From contig CM071569.1 of assembly GCA_036426205.1 (NCBI GenBank), positions 1,392,354-1,456,353 of the forward strand: 64,000 nucleotides of DNA, in the 5' to 3' direction. The DNA comes from Ascaphus truei (taxonomy: Eukaryota; Chordata; Amphibia; Anura; Ascaphidae). This document shows positions 10,934 to 22,689 of the stretch, piece after piece. Within the stretch, counting starts at the first letter, position 1, and each line of letters starts with the position of its first letter. The notes below the pieces were generated by a model that was given only the letters and a program-made list of their open reading frames with translations, had not been told where the DNA came from and ran no database searches. Made by a program: the position numbers and the translations under genes.

Positions 10934-12480
10934 GCTCAATGTCAAGCCCTCCTCTAATGCCCAATCTATAACAACTGATATCAAATGGAACCTTAAAGAT
11001 ATGCTCCAAGATTAGGGTGGGCCAGCATCACCTGTAGCAATTGGTCTGTAAAGAATGAATCTCTTAACTCTGAAACGTTTCTCACCCAAAATAAAGCGTG
11101 AACTATTTGGAGATCCTTAGGGTCCTTGTGCAGAATAGGAATGGGGAGAGTCCAGAGGAGATGCATACATCTAGGATGCAGACTCATTATTATTTTTCCA
11201 AACCCAGGAGATATTACAGGTGTTGCCGGACTTACTGTGTTCGTGACCGCGCAAAATCAAGTGTAAATCCCGGGAACGTATTTGCATGTTGCGGACCTGT
11301 AACCGCGAAGTGGCTGCACAATGGTTTTGCAGCTGGCGTAATACTCTGCAGTAACAATAGGTGGTGCTAGTGTGTCTAATCTAAATACAATGTAACCCAA
11401 CCCGTATCCCCACACACTGTTTCATTACGGAAAAAAGGTATTTTAAAAGGATATTTCACAGCTGTATATTTGCTCCAGTTCCTATTGGAGGGAACTGATT
11501 AGTGTAGGATGCTTAGCCCTATATATTGAGCGGAAAGAAGATGTGAAATTGATTCCTAAGTATGGGAACCCCGCTTTCTGCCAGATAAAATGAATATTTA
11601 GACCGATTACCTTAACCATCCCAAGAAGATTAACATTAGGGGCTGCCGATTTACAATGATTAATTATAAAGCCAGATAATTCTCCAAATGTTTTCAGGTC
11701 CGTAAACAGATTAGGGAGAGAAGTTGATGGCTTGGTGAGGGTGAGGAGGAGATCAGCAAAAAGGACTAATTTATAGTGTTGTGATTTAACAGGAATGGCA
11801 GAAATATTGGGGTTATTTCTAATAAGAGCCTCTACAGGCTGAATGGGTAATGCAAATAAAAATAGGGACAACAAAGGATGACCCTGTCTAGTACAGCACC
11901 GACAAAGTTTATTGCAGCAAATGCCGCCGGTTCACCGGGATTTACTCCGGCTGGTGCTGAGGAAAGTCAGCACATCAGCCGCATCCAGCCGCGTCCCCTC
12001 CGTTCCCCCCCCCCCTCCAATCCGCGCGCAATTTACATACCTTCCCGACCCCCTAGCTGTGCCTGCTCTGCCCCTCTGCTTCCCCGCTCCCCCGCTTACC
12101 TCACTTCAAACCTTCAGGGGAGTCGGGGAAGCCGGGGAAGCCGGGGAAGCCGGGCGCTCACGTGACTGTGACGTCACCGACGTCACGCGAACGAGCCGCT
12201 TGTCAACGCTACTCCACACTGCCGCCACGCATCCTGCCGGGCGGTTTTTGCTGCAATAAACTTTGTCGGTGCTGTACCAGCACAATTTTTAATGAAATCC
12301 AAATATTGTCCCTCACAACAAACTCTGGCAGAGGGAGATTTGTAAAGGGCTAAAATATCCCTGTGAGAAATGTATCTGAGAAGCCAAAGGCCCTCCGCCA
12401 CTACAATCATTGAGCCTGTCGGCCAAAGTTTTACCATTTTACATCCATGTTTATAAGAGAAATTGACCTGCAGCTAGAAG
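10934..12480 (-). pseudogene. decayed L1-clade LINE ORF2 fragment
   Basis: Reading on the minus strand, 12437-12277 gives the palm-region phrase ILALYKSPSARV. After the MITE, 11874-11482 continues with LFALPIQP, the catalytic block as VLFADLL (usually ADD) and KPSTSLPNLF. Further down (11187-10993) a C-terminal portion ends in AHPNLGAYL. These match L1-type reverse transcriptase in order and spacing. Frame breaks and the change in the ADD motif mean that it is inactive. It is interrupted by the MITE at 11892-12276 and its 3' side by the solo LTR at 9807-10928. Confidence 0.7.
11892..12276. mobile_element. MITE with long terminal inverted repeats
   Basis: Left end tacagcaccgacaaagttta and right end taaactttgtcggtgctgta are exact inverted complements, and the match continues into ttgcagcaaa / tttgctgcaa, about 30 bp per arm. 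The insertion splits an L1 reverse-transcriptase frame that resumes on the other side. The interior is GC-rich, with about three copies of ggggaagcc at 12125-12153 and one CRE palindrome (TGACGTCA) at 12169-12176. Confidence 0.85.
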
Positions 12481-13954
12481 CGTTAGTGGAGTCCTTCCAT
12501 TTCTTTAGAATAACGATGTTGGGTAGAATCATAATTTCTGGAAATTCAGAACCGTCTAATATTTTGTGAAAAAGAGTAAAAGGTGGGATTAAAATTGCAG
12601 TTTAAAAAAAAGAAATATATATTTATTAGAGAAACTACAGTATCAGGCCAATGGCACCTTCAAGGTTTTTAAACTCTCAATGGCATAGCAGAATTTTTTA
12701 AAAGACGCGAGGGGTCTATTGATCCAGCGAGTAGCACATGCTAAAATACATGGGATAACTTGATCTGATCACGCCATGCTGGAGGTGCAATTAAATAGCT
12801 ATGTGTTGCCACACTCACCATATACATGGAGATTAAAGAAGCATCCCCCCCACCCCTCTCCATCCCTAGGAAGGTTTGTTCCCCACCTCACAGGCCTTTT
12901 CAATTATATTCTTCTATACTGGACAGCGTATAGTAAAATGCTCCAGGTTAATATACAGTAGCCATGATTTACAAAAGGTGACAAAGACCCAACTGAACCC
13001 CCCCACCTCCCCCGAAACCAACGCAATATTCTAATCATGCCTACACTAACTTGTGGGCTGCTGGTCTCATGTCTGCGTTCATAGCATAAAGTGGCTTAAC
13101 TGAGCCCTCTTTTGCCCTTGAATGAATGTACTAAGGTGTCGGTAGACATTGAGTCCTATGATGCAAAGTCAAATCGGTCTCGACCCGCTACTTTGGCTGA
13201 TCAAAATCAATGGAGCGCCCAACATCCCAAATAATATATTTTCTCACTCTTTGATGCAGAAAATCTTAAATATGGCCTAACTACCCCAAAAATAACATCA
13301 TGCACCAATTTAACAATCCATTCTTTGAGCCGGGTGTGGTTGCAGCTGATTTTGACCGGCGGTGCAAAGTAAGTCTCTTCAGAATTAGAGACCTATGACA
13401 AGGAAATCCCCCTAACAGCTTTGCTTTCATAAAAGAAAAATCGAGAGCTCCAGATTATAAAGAATACTTTATATTCATGCAAATCAGGCTCTTCATCGAG
13501 TTCCAGTTACTTTCATCCGTGCCCTCTTTAAACACATACAGTATTTCCAGTTCATGCGGAGATCCTCCCTTTTGGGCAAAAGCTTAATCTCCATGCTGCC
13601 CCAGCATATCATGCCACATAATAAGGAAGTGAAAATACACGAGACAGTGGGACAGAGACATTGGGAATTTATTGGACATTGACTGGAGGGAAATCTGGGA
13701 GGGTGTCACCAGGTCTTCTATTAATACACTGACTAGGAAAACCAGTTATACGATGTAGATGTCAAGTATTGAGTGGGGAGCGACTTTGGACGCCCCTGCT
13801 ATAATTGACAGCCATATCACCCACACTAAGGTGCAGTTTGGGCCTTACTAGGTACATCCCCGACACAGACTCTGGATACATCCTGGGATGTGCCATTACA
13901 TAATTTTTGGGGCGAACTCCTTGGAGATTCCTAACCCCCTGTTGGGAATCACTG
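12481..13954. other. no recognised feature
   Basis: About 1.5 kb without convincing coding, repeat or transposon-end signals. It may include very old LINE sequence continuing from 12480 (minus strand), but I cannot support that. Confidence 0.4.
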
Positions 13955-13962
13955 CTTTAGAG

Positions 13963-14260
13963 CAGGGGAGCGCAAACTTCCTGTGCCCCCCTGCCTGCTC
14001 TCCTCCTAGGTCGCGCCCCCACCCCTCACCTCTAATGTGGCGTCAAAGGACGCTGCAGGGTCATGTGACGTCACGTCACGTAACCCCCGGCGTCATATGA
14101 CGTCACGTCTCCATGGCAACGATCAGCATTTGATGCCGCCTTGCCATGGAGACGCGTGATTGAAGCCGGGTAACTTGACATAGGCCTCACGCTCTCAGCG
14201 CAGGGCCTCTGTAACCGCTGCGCCTCCCGCCCCAAAAAAGTCTTGTGCCCCCCACCCCTG
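13963..14260. mobile_element. non-autonomous hAT-type MITE
   Basis: The element begins CAGGGGAGCGCAAACT and ends CACCCCTG, and is bounded by a perfect 8-bp duplication ctttagag at 13955-13962 and 14261-14268. CAGGGG...CCCCTG ends with an 8-bp duplication are characteristic of hAT transposons. It is 298 bp, CpG-rich and lacks coding capacity. It contains two CRE palindromes and a hairpin of two X-box motifs, annotated separately. Confidence 0.9.
14066..14153. promoter_or_regulatory. CRE sites and RFX X-box hairpin inside the MITE
   Basis: TGACGTCA, the full CRE palindrome bound by CREB/ATF factors, occurs at 14066-14073 and 14098-14105. At 14107-14119 gtctccatggcaa and at 14141-14153 ttgccatggagac are perfect inverted complements around a 21-base loop. 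Each arm, with its neighbouring base, matches the RFX X-box (GTTGCCATGGAGAC type). The motifs are seen directly; binding or activity is inference. Confidence 0.7.
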
Positions 14261-14268
14261 CTTTAGAG

Positions 14269-14783
14269 GATGTAAACATAATGGTACAATATATGGGGGA
14301 AGTGCTAGCAAACGTCTGGCTTCTGAATAGAGGTATTCAACTTGGTAAATGTAACCCTATGTATAACCCTCACAGTGACCCATGCACAACGCTCTTAAAT
14401 AAACTGCCCCCCGACATCAGAAATCGATCACTCATATACTCTCAGTCTCAGCTGTAAGGTGCTGCCTTGCAGCTTCATGGAAGAAACCAATTGGAACGAT
14501 ATCTCAAGTGATAAAATGCATGCAGCATTAATGATCCCGGAGAAAAATACCTCGGGTTTTTTTCTGGCCGATTTTCTCGCCCAGATTTCAGAGGACCTGG
14601 GAATCGTGGCACCGAAGAAGGAGCTGCTCCATTTTCCATGAGGCCACACTATCAAACTCAACTGTTCCATTGCCTACACATAGTTGATTGACTTCTCTGT
14701 GGATATATAGCTGTAAGATATGCTTCACATTGGCAGGTGTTATTTTCTGGCCTCGGACTCAGGCTCTAACTCTGGTTACCCAT
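14269..14783. other. no recognised feature
   Basis: Unique-looking sequence with short chance open frames on both strands and no supporting structure. Confidence 0.4.
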
Positions 14784-14921
14784 TGTATGTATGTATGTAT
14801 GTATGTATGTATGTATGTATGTATGTATGTATGTATGTATGTATGCATGCATGTATGTATGTATGCATGTATGTATGTATGTATGTCTGTATGTATGTAT
14901 GTATGTATATATGTATATATG

Positions 14922-14952
<31 letters not shown>

Positions 14953-15029
14953 ATATGTATGTATGTATGTATGTATGTGTGTATATTTGTATGTATGTAT
15001 GTATATATGTATATATGTATGTATATATG

Positions 15030-15063
<34 letters not shown>

Positions 15064-15071
15064 TATAGCAC
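14784..15071. repeat. (ATGT)n microsatellite, tail of an L2 LINE
   Basis: About 280 bp of atgt/gtat tetranucleotides with atat interruptions, ending tatatagcac. It lies exactly where the tail of the minus-strand L2 copy (15922-16015) would be before the LTR insertion at 15077, so it probably grew from that tail. The Met-Tyr-Val-Cys and Tyr-Ile-His frames are repeat artefacts. Confidence 0.85.
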
Positions 15072-15076
15072 CATTA

Positions 15077-15921
15077 TGTCACGATTGTGCTCGCCACAAA
15101 CCAGGACCGGACCGCGGGGCTGAGGCTGGGTTATGAAATCACCGACCTTAGACCGCGCAGACTGGTCCGGAGTGCGCAGTTCATAGTCAAACAGGACGGG
15201 TTCAGGACTGGAGATAACAGCATAGTTGTTGGCCAAGCCAGAGTCGGGGTAGGAGATATCCGGGTAGTCGTAGTTCAAGCAGGGAGTCGGCAACAGGAAA
15301 TCAAGCTGGTCCTTTTGCGTCAGCGCAATCGCTGCAGGTCGGGAACGAGGTTTACGCGAGTGGCGTCCACGACCCATGGCTCCGGTCTAGGAGAGGGAAG
15401 ACTGACCGCAATAGGCACACCACCAGGCAGCACTAGTAACCCCGTGTTACAGCGCAAAAGAAGCAGGTCTGTAAGAACCAGGAACTCAGGAACTCAGCGT
15501 AGCAGCAGCAAGCCTGGAGGAAACTGGATGAGTACAACGAACTGGAACAAACACAGAGATACGTAACGAAAGAACAGGGCTTGTGGCAGAAACACAGGTA
15601 ACATCCATAAGGATCTATGCTCGGCCAGGAAGTGAAGTCAAAGCAGGATATTTAAAGCGACAGTGACCAATCCGGACGAGGGGCATGGCGGAGGCGTGTC
15701 GAGGAGCTGCTCGTGAGTGGCTGAGAGACCAGGAAGTAGTGGAGCACAGCTGAGAGTCTGTAACACCAGTGCCAGAATCTTAGATGGCGACGGCAGAGTT
15801 CAAGGTATGCATTGGGCGGCGGCATGGGTAGCGACGGGGGGCAGGGGTAGCAGCCGCTGCAGTACTGGTAGTGAGTAAGGAGGGGTCACGCCGCAAGGGA
15901 CGTGGCCCCCGATTCCTTACA
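15077..15921 (-). mobile_element. solo LTR (Ty3/Gypsy-like)
   Basis: On the minus strand it starts TGTAAGGAATC and ends CAATCGTGACA. Exact 5-bp duplications catta flank it at 15072-15076 and 15922-15926. Its start resembles the LTR at 24992, which begins TGTAAGGATCC, so both may belong to one family. It interrupts an L2 tail whose two halves (tatatagcaccatta and atgtacatagcgc) become contiguous when the LTR and one duplication are ignored. No gag or pol adjoins it. Confidence 0.85.
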
Positions 15922-16015
15922 CATTAATGTACATAGCGCATCACAGCAGTAATACACGACAATCATATAAATAACAAATAATACAAATAACACGTAATAG
16001 GAAGAAGTGTTTAAT
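15922..16015 (-). mobile_element. L2-clade LINE 3' end
   Basis: The sequence atgtacatagcgcatcacag followed by cagtaatacacg and acaatcatataaataac matches the end region of the L2 at 50584-50680 on the same strand. It is severed from its tail by the solo LTR. Confidence 0.75.
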
Positions 16016-16235
16016 GTGCCAATAAATGTATAGTTTGCTGATCCAGAGGATTCCCGGTCTGTTTCACCGACGTAGGCAGCTGCACCGCCTTCTTCTCTCC
16101 ATTTGTTCTTTGCCAGCACCTTGGTAGGAGCACGCCGACAGCACCAGGATCCCACACACCAACAGTGAGTCATGCATTGATTTGTTCCGGTTTCTTCTTG
16201 CAAAGTGTTCCTCAGTGAAGAGGTAATAGAGGGGC
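16016..16235. other. unassigned sequence ending in a short tandem duplication
   Basis: Nothing recognised except two copies of ttatagaggggccggatac-like sequence near 16226-16270, directly left of the 40/43-bp array. Confidence 0.4.
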
Positions 16236-16682
16236 CGGATACCACTGTGTTATAGAGGGGCCGGATACCTCCTGCACTGACCCTGGCTTTGGAACACGAC
16301 GCTGCTCTCTCCTGCACTGACCCTGGCATTGGAACACGACGCTGCTCTCTCCTGCACTGACCCTGGCATTGGAATACGACGACGCTGCTCTCTACTGCAC
16401 TGACCCTGGCATTGGAACACGGCGACGCTGCTCTCTCCTGCGCTGACCCTGGCATTGGAACACGGCGACGCTGCTCTCTCCTGCACTGACCCTGGCATTG
16501 GAACACGACGACGCTGCTCTCTCCTTCACTGACCCTGGCATTGGAACACGGCGACGCTGCTCTCTCCTTCACTGACCCTGGCATTGGAACACGACGACGC
16601 TGCTCTCTCCTGCACTGACCCTGGCATTGGAATACGATGACGCTGCTCTCTCCTGCACTGACCCTGGCATTGGAACACGGCG
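16236..16682. repeat. 40/43-bp minisatellite, block 1
   Basis: About ten units reading cgacgctgctctctcctgca then ctgaccctggcattggaaca, with cga or cgg additions that make 40- and 43-bp versions. The leftmost unit has ggctttgg in place of ggcattgg. Minus-strand frames of the MPGSVQERAAS type are repeat artefacts. The array stops abruptly at a GT-rich array. Confidence 0.93.
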
Positions 16683-18999
16683 TGGTGTCACTGTGGTATT
16701 ACGTGTGTGTTAGTGTGTGGCATGTGTATGAGTGTGTGTTAGTGTTGGTCACTGGGTATTAGGGTGTGTGTTAGTTGTGTAGTACTGGTGATTTGTGGTG
16801 TGGTCCACCTGTGTATTGACGTGTGTGTTAGGGGGTGTCATGGTATTACCGTGTGGTTAGTCGTGGGTGTGTCACTGTGTATTACAGTGTGTGTTAGTGT
16901 GTGTCACTGTGTATACTGTGTGTGTTAGGGTGTGGCACTGTGTATTATGTTGTGTGTTAGTGTGTGTCATGGGTATACTGGGGTGTTAGTGTTGTATTAC
17001 TGGTGGTGTTAGTGTGCTGTCACGGTATACGGTGTGTGTTAGGTGGTCACTGGTTATACAGTGTGTGTTAGTTGGTGTCACTGTGTATTACTGTGCATGG
17101 TTAGTGTGTGTCAACTGGTATTACTCTGTGTGTTTGATTAGTGTGTTTGTCCTGGGATTACAGTGTGTGTAGGGTTTGGGTCAACTGTGTATTCAGTGTG
17201 TGTCTGTACAGTGTGGTCACGTGTATAATGTGGGTATTACAGTGTGTGTGTTAAGTATGTGCTCACTGTGTCTTTGTCGTTGTACAGTTGTGTGCACGTG
17301 TATTGACTGTGTGTTGTTAGTGGTGTCACTTGTTTGTATTACAGTGTGTGTTTAGTGTGTGTCACTGGGTATTACAGTGTGTGGTCTGTACAGTGTGTGT
17401 CCACTGGTATTACTGTGTGTATACAGTGGGTTGTAACTGTGTCTTGGGCTGTCTGTACAGTGTGTGTTAACTGTGTATTAATGTGTGTGTTAGGTGGTTC
17501 CACTGCTGATTACTGTTGTTTGTGTTAGTGGTGTCACTGTGTATTACAGTGTGTGCTGTCGTTAAGTGGTTGTTGTCACGTGTATTACTGTCGGTGTATA
17601 CAGTGTGCTGTGTTACAGTATGTGTCACTGGTCTTTGTCTGTCGTTACAGTGTGTGTCACGATACTGTGGTGTGTTAGGGTGTGTCATGTGATTACTGTT
17701 AGTGTTAGGTGTGTCCACGTGGTGTATTACAGGTGTGTGTGTGTTACAGTGTGTGTCACTGTGTATTACTGTGTGTATTACAGTGTGTGTGTTACAGTAT
17801 GTGTCAATGGTCTTGTTGTTCTGTACAGTGTGTGTCAAGTGTATAGTGTGTGTGTATTACAGTGTGTGTGTGTGTACAGTGTGTGTCACCACTGCTGTCT
17901 TTGGATGTCTGTACAGTGGGTGTCACTGTGTATACTGTGTGTATTACAGTTGTGTTGTGTTACAGTGGTGTCACGTGTCTTGTCTGTCTGTTTACAGTGG
18001 TGTGCACTGTGTATTACGGTGTATTACAGTATGTCTGTTTACAGTGTGGGGTCACTGTGGTATGAAAGTATGTTGGGTACAGTGTGTTCACTGTGTATAC
18101 AGTATGTGTGTACATTTGGGTGTCACTGTGTATTACTGTGTGTGTACAGTATGTGTGTGACAGTGTGTGTCACTGGTATTATGTGTGGGTTTTACAGTAG
18201 TGTGTACTGGTATTACAGGTGTGTGGTTACAGTGGTGTGTCACTGTGCTATTACTGTGTGGTTGGTGGCACAGTTGTGTTGGTTACAGTGGTGCACTGTG
18301 TATTACTGTGTGGGGTTACAGTATGTGGTTTCAGTGTGTGTCACTGGTATTACAGTTGGTGTACAGTGTGTGTCATATGTAGCCAGGGGGGTGGTATAGT
18401 ATGTGTGTCACTGTGTTTGGACTGTCTGTGACAGTGTGTTCACTATGTCTTACAGGGGGTGTTGTGTACCAGTGTAGTGTGTCACTGGGTATTGGCTGTT
18501 GTTACAGGGTGTGGCACTGTGTAGTACAGTATTATGTGTGTACAGATTTGTGTCCACGTGTATTACAGTTGTGTTGTTACATATGTGTGTCACGTGTCTT
18601 GTCTGTCTGTACGTGTGTGTCAATGGTTACAGTGTGTGGTGTTAACAGGATGTGTCACTGTGTATAAGGGTGTGTTACAGTGTGTGTCACTGTGTTACTG
18701 GGTGTGTGTTAATGTTGTGTGTCACTGTTGTATCTGTGGTTGTGTGGGTGTCACTCGTGTATTACAGAGTGGTGTGTACAGTATTTTGTGTCACTGTGTA
18801 TTACTGTGTGTGTACAAGTATGTGTACAGGTGTGTCACTGTGTTGTTATTTACAAATGATGTCTGTTACAGTGTGTGTCAATGGGTATTTACAGTGTGGT
18901 TTGTCCACTGTGTATTACTGTGTGGCGTGACAGTATGTGTGTTACAGTGTGTGTATGTGTATTACTATGTGGGTTTTACAGTATGGTGTAAAGTGGAGG
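16683..18999. repeat. GT-rich satellite array, indel-rich
   Basis: Repetition of phrases such as gtgtgtcactgtgtattaca and gtgtgtgtgttacag with frequent single-base insertions and losses. It lies between two blocks of the 40/43-bp minisatellite. Cys/Val/Tyr-rich frames are artefacts. The clean version of the same array is at 21566-22330. Confidence 0.9.
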
Positions 19000-19640
19000 A
19001 GTAACAGCGGGCACGCTGCTCTCTAGGCCTCAACTGGAGACCGTGGCATTGGAACTGATGACGTTGCTCTCTCGGCACTGACCCTGGCATGGAACACGAG
19101 CGACGTGCTCTTCCTGCATGTACCATGGCATTGGAGGGGGAGAGCTGTCCTCTGACGACCCGGCATGGACCGCCTGCTCTCTCCTGCGAGACCCTGGCAT
19201 TGAACACGGATGACCACTGCTCTATGCCCTGCACTGACCATGGCATTGGAACCAGGCGAACGTTGCTCTCCCTGCACTGGCCCTGGCTTGGGGAAACGCG
19301 CACATGCTGCGCTGCAGCTCTCCTTGCACTGACCCTGGCATGGAACACGGCAGACGCTGCTCTTCCTGCACTGACCCTGGCATTGGAACACGTGCGACGG
19401 CTGGCTCTCTCCTGCACCTCATGGACGCATTGGAAACGGACGATGTGCTCTCTCCTGCGACTGACCCTGCATTGAGACACGATCTGCGCTGCTCTTCCTG
19501 TCAACTGACCCTGGCATTGGAAACGGCGACGGCTGCTATCTTAATGCGACTGACCCTGTGCATTGCGAAACAGAAGCTGGGGACGGCGTGTTTTTTGTGA
19601 GGTCTCTCTTGCACTGACCCTGGAATGGAACACTGGCGAG
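19000..19640. repeat. 40/43-bp minisatellite, block 2, degenerate
   Basis: Roughly fifteen damaged units of the minisatellite seen at 16236. Nearly every unit has small insertions or losses, unlike blocks 1 and 3. Confidence 0.88.
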
Positions 19641-21565
19641 CGCGTAGGAGAAGGAGCCGAAGCCCGCGCGTTTCGCGAGAGGGCTTTCAAGGGCGACAAG
19701 TTGTAAGGTATAATTCTAGAGGGTACCCTGAGGCGAGCAGGTTATACTAATAGCAGCCTCCAGCATGTGACGTGAACAAGTACGCCTCGGTGCGCGAGGG
19801 GTATGAAATCGTGGGTCTGTTGAACGACAACCAGTGAGTATGCCATATGTATAGCAGCCATCCCTTGCACAGCTAAGTAATAAAGAAACTGACTGATGTT
19901 TGGTGTGTGGGTTGTTTGACTTATAATTTTTGGGCCCCCCTTTGGACTTTCGAAGTGTGAGGGCACGAGTGGGAGGCTTAGTTGATATACATTCTTGTGC
20001 TTCACTCAGAGGTAGTGTAAGGTGAGCTTTAGAAAAGGATTCTATTTTATATGAATATAGACCAAAATGTGAAAGATTTTTGTTTTTTACGGGGTTCATA
20101 AGAGATTTACCTGGGGAGTGGTGATTATGTACACGCCAGCTATAGTGTGGCCTGTTTTGTGATGTAGTTATGATCAGGAATTTGGGGGCTGCTGAAACAC
20201 ACATGGCAGCAAATAGTTAATGGAAATTTGAGGATACATCAAGAATTAAAGACAGTGGACTTGCAGATAGAACTAAGAGTGGGAGTAGCTGTCATAAAAA
20301 TGGAGTATACAGATATCCTCATTGAGACCTGATAGGGAGAGAGAGTCCCGGAGAGTGATATCATTTGGACTCTCTATGTAGAGGGCCCCTTTCGTTACAC
20401 CCAATCACCCCTCTTTGTGACTCGAGTGGGATTAATCGGATTCCACCGAAAAGGAAAACAAGCCCTTGGATTCTCAGCCGATGACACATGGTAACGTGTC
20501 TTGACGAGAGGGCGAGGCTTCAGCCTTGTAACGAATGGGCCGTACGGCAATGATCAAGAAACTGAGCACACTTTAGCAGAAAAGAAATCTGACGCGTTTC
20601 GCGCAGGCTGTGCACTGCTTACGGCTTATACTACTAAAATAGCAGATGTACTGAGCAGAATACAGTGGCGAGACCGATTTGAGGATTACACCAAGTAAAA
20701 ATGTGTGGTCACCACATAAACCAACATCTTAATCTCAGCCTCGCCCCCCCCATGCCCGGTTTAGGTGTTCGGCACATCCCCGTTCATGCGCTAGGCCTCC
20801 AGGCCGAGCTGACCGACATAATGTGGGACCTGCCATTTACACACACCTTTTTGTTCTTTTTTTAGGATGTTGTGTTCGTAAACCCTGACAGTAGCTGCAT
20901 TGTGGGACCACCTGGCAGGCGAGAAAGCGGCCGTAAAACCTTAGCCCCCAGCTGTGTTATGAGATGCGAGGGTCACCCGATGGGCTCCTGGCAGCAGCAG
21001 AGCATCGCCGCCTCTTCCCTGAAGTTATCGAACAGCGCTGGACAAGGTGAAGAGAGAATGTGACTCGCACAGGCGTCCCTGCCTGAAGCCATTGGTGCAC
21101 GCTCCCCGACCGTACTCCGATGCCCCGCCTCCCCCCCGCGGCCCCGACCCACTCCCCCCCCCCCAGGTCTCGACGCTGGCATGGGTCAAGCGTCTCGTGG
21201 GTGCCCTCGGGGCGTCGAGGACCCCCCTGTCCCACCCTGATTTACACCCAATAAGCACCCGCTTGCCACATAAAAATGGGATATTGCTGAGCACAAAAAC
21301 CCCCTCCAGGGGTGTCCCGCCTCTGATTCCATGTCTGCCTCCCATGGCACCAGAGGTGAACTAGTCGGCGTGTAAAATGCAAAAGATAGTAAATGGGGGC
21401 GTGACTATATATATATAAAAAAAAAATCATTTTTGAAACGCTAATCGTTTCCTTTGGTATTTCACTTTGACAACAGGGCTCGAGTGAAGAAAATAAGCAG
21501 TGCAAGCCGGTTTTTGAGACAATATCCAGTTTGCCCAGAGTCAACTTTGGGGACATATAATGGAC
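19641..21565. other. unassigned sequence between satellite blocks
   Basis: No gene recognised. Two gcgtttcgcg words occur at 19665-19678 and 20592-20604; read on the minus strand these give gaaacgcg, as in hammerhead-containing amphibian repeats, but without a CTGANGA partner. The segment from about 21070 to 21370 is GC-rich at first, and 21405-21430 is a short AT/A run. Confidence 0.4.
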
Positions 21566-22330
21566 CCGAGTGTGTGTCACTGTGTATTACAGTGTGTGTG
21601 TTACAGTGTGTGTCACTGTGTATTACTGTGTGTGTTACAGTGTGTGTCACTGAGTATTACAGTATGGGTGTTACAGTGTGTGCCACTATGTATTACAGTG
21701 TGTGTGTTACAGTATGTGTGTCACTGTGTCTTTGTCTGTCTGTTAAAGTGTGTGTCACTGTGTATACAGTATGTGTGTGACAGTGTGTGTCACTATGTAT
21801 TACAGTGTGTGTGTTACAGTGTGTGTGTCACTGTGTCTTTGTCTGTCTGTTACAGTGTGTGTCACTGTGTATTACAGTATGTCTGTTACAGTGTGTGTCA
21901 CTGTGTATTACAGTGTGTGTGTTACAGTATGTGTCACTGTGTATTACTGTGTGTGTGTTACAGTATGTGTGTTACAGTGTGTGTCACTGTGTATTACAGT
22001 GTGTGTGTTACAGTGTGTGTCACACACACACATAATATGCATGGTCTATTCCCCACACTAAGTATATGCTATACAGTATGTGTGTGTGTTACAGTGTGTG
22101 TATGTTACAGTATGTATGTGTGTGTGTGTGTGTGTTACAGTGTGTGTGTGTGTGTTACAGTGTGTGTGTGTGTTACAGTATGTGTGTGTGTGTTACAGTA
22201 TGTGTGTGTGTTACAGTATGTGTGTGTGTTACAGTGTGTGTGTGTGTGTTACAGTGTGTGTGTGTGTGTTTTACAGTGTGTGTGTGTGTGTGTTACAGTG
22301 TGTGTGTGTGTTACAGTGTGTTTGTCATTC
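21566..22330. repeat. GT-rich satellite array, clean copy
   Basis: Regular units of gtgtgtcactgtgtattaca plus gtgtgtgtgttacag, grading on the right (22080-22320) into (gt)n runs separated by tacagt. It contains very few indels compared with the homologous block at 16683-18999. Confidence 0.93.
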
Positions 22331-22392
22331 AGGGGGCGGTGTGTGTGTATGGGGAAGCAGCAGCCAATCAGAGCGAGAGGTATAACGTGCAA

Positions 22393-22545
22393 ACATATTA
22401 GGCTGGGGCCATGTTGCCCCAGACCGTGCGCAGGCGTCCGCACGCTGCGCGATCAGACCGCCTTCAGGCAGTGCACGCGTCCATGCGCCAGAAATCAGTT
22501 ACACTGATTTCTCAGCGCGACAGGCCGGTCACGTGAGCGAATTCA
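22393..22545. other. CpG-rich palindromic segment, MITE-like
   Basis: Contains a perfect hairpin with arms agaaatcagt and actgatttct at 22490-22499 and 22503-22512, flanked by gcgc on both sides, and a second short palindrome in tggggccatgttgcccca. No clear terminal repeats or target duplication were found. Confidence 0.35.
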
Positions 22546-22689
22546 TGCGGCAAGGATGGGCAGGAACTTCCGTTTGAATTTTCCAGAGAAGTCTTCATGG
22601 TGTCGGCCGGAGGTTGCGCCTAGGGGGGGGGGGGGGATTCGCCGTTCTGGCGGTTCTGTCTCCTTAACGCTTTCTCGCTCGTCTGATTC

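Noticed and set aside
14688..15377. Met-Tyr-Val-Cys and Thr-Tyr-Ile-His reading frames
   Set aside because: They come from the (ATGT)n microsatellite.
15886..16584. Minus-strand frame with MPGSVQERAAS-type repeats, also near 19.0 and 23.1 kb
   Set aside because: Produced by the 40/43-bp minisatellite. Unit length varies and the frame has no start context or domain.
17566..22507. Cys/Val-rich frames
   Set aside because: Produced by GT-rich satellite arrays.
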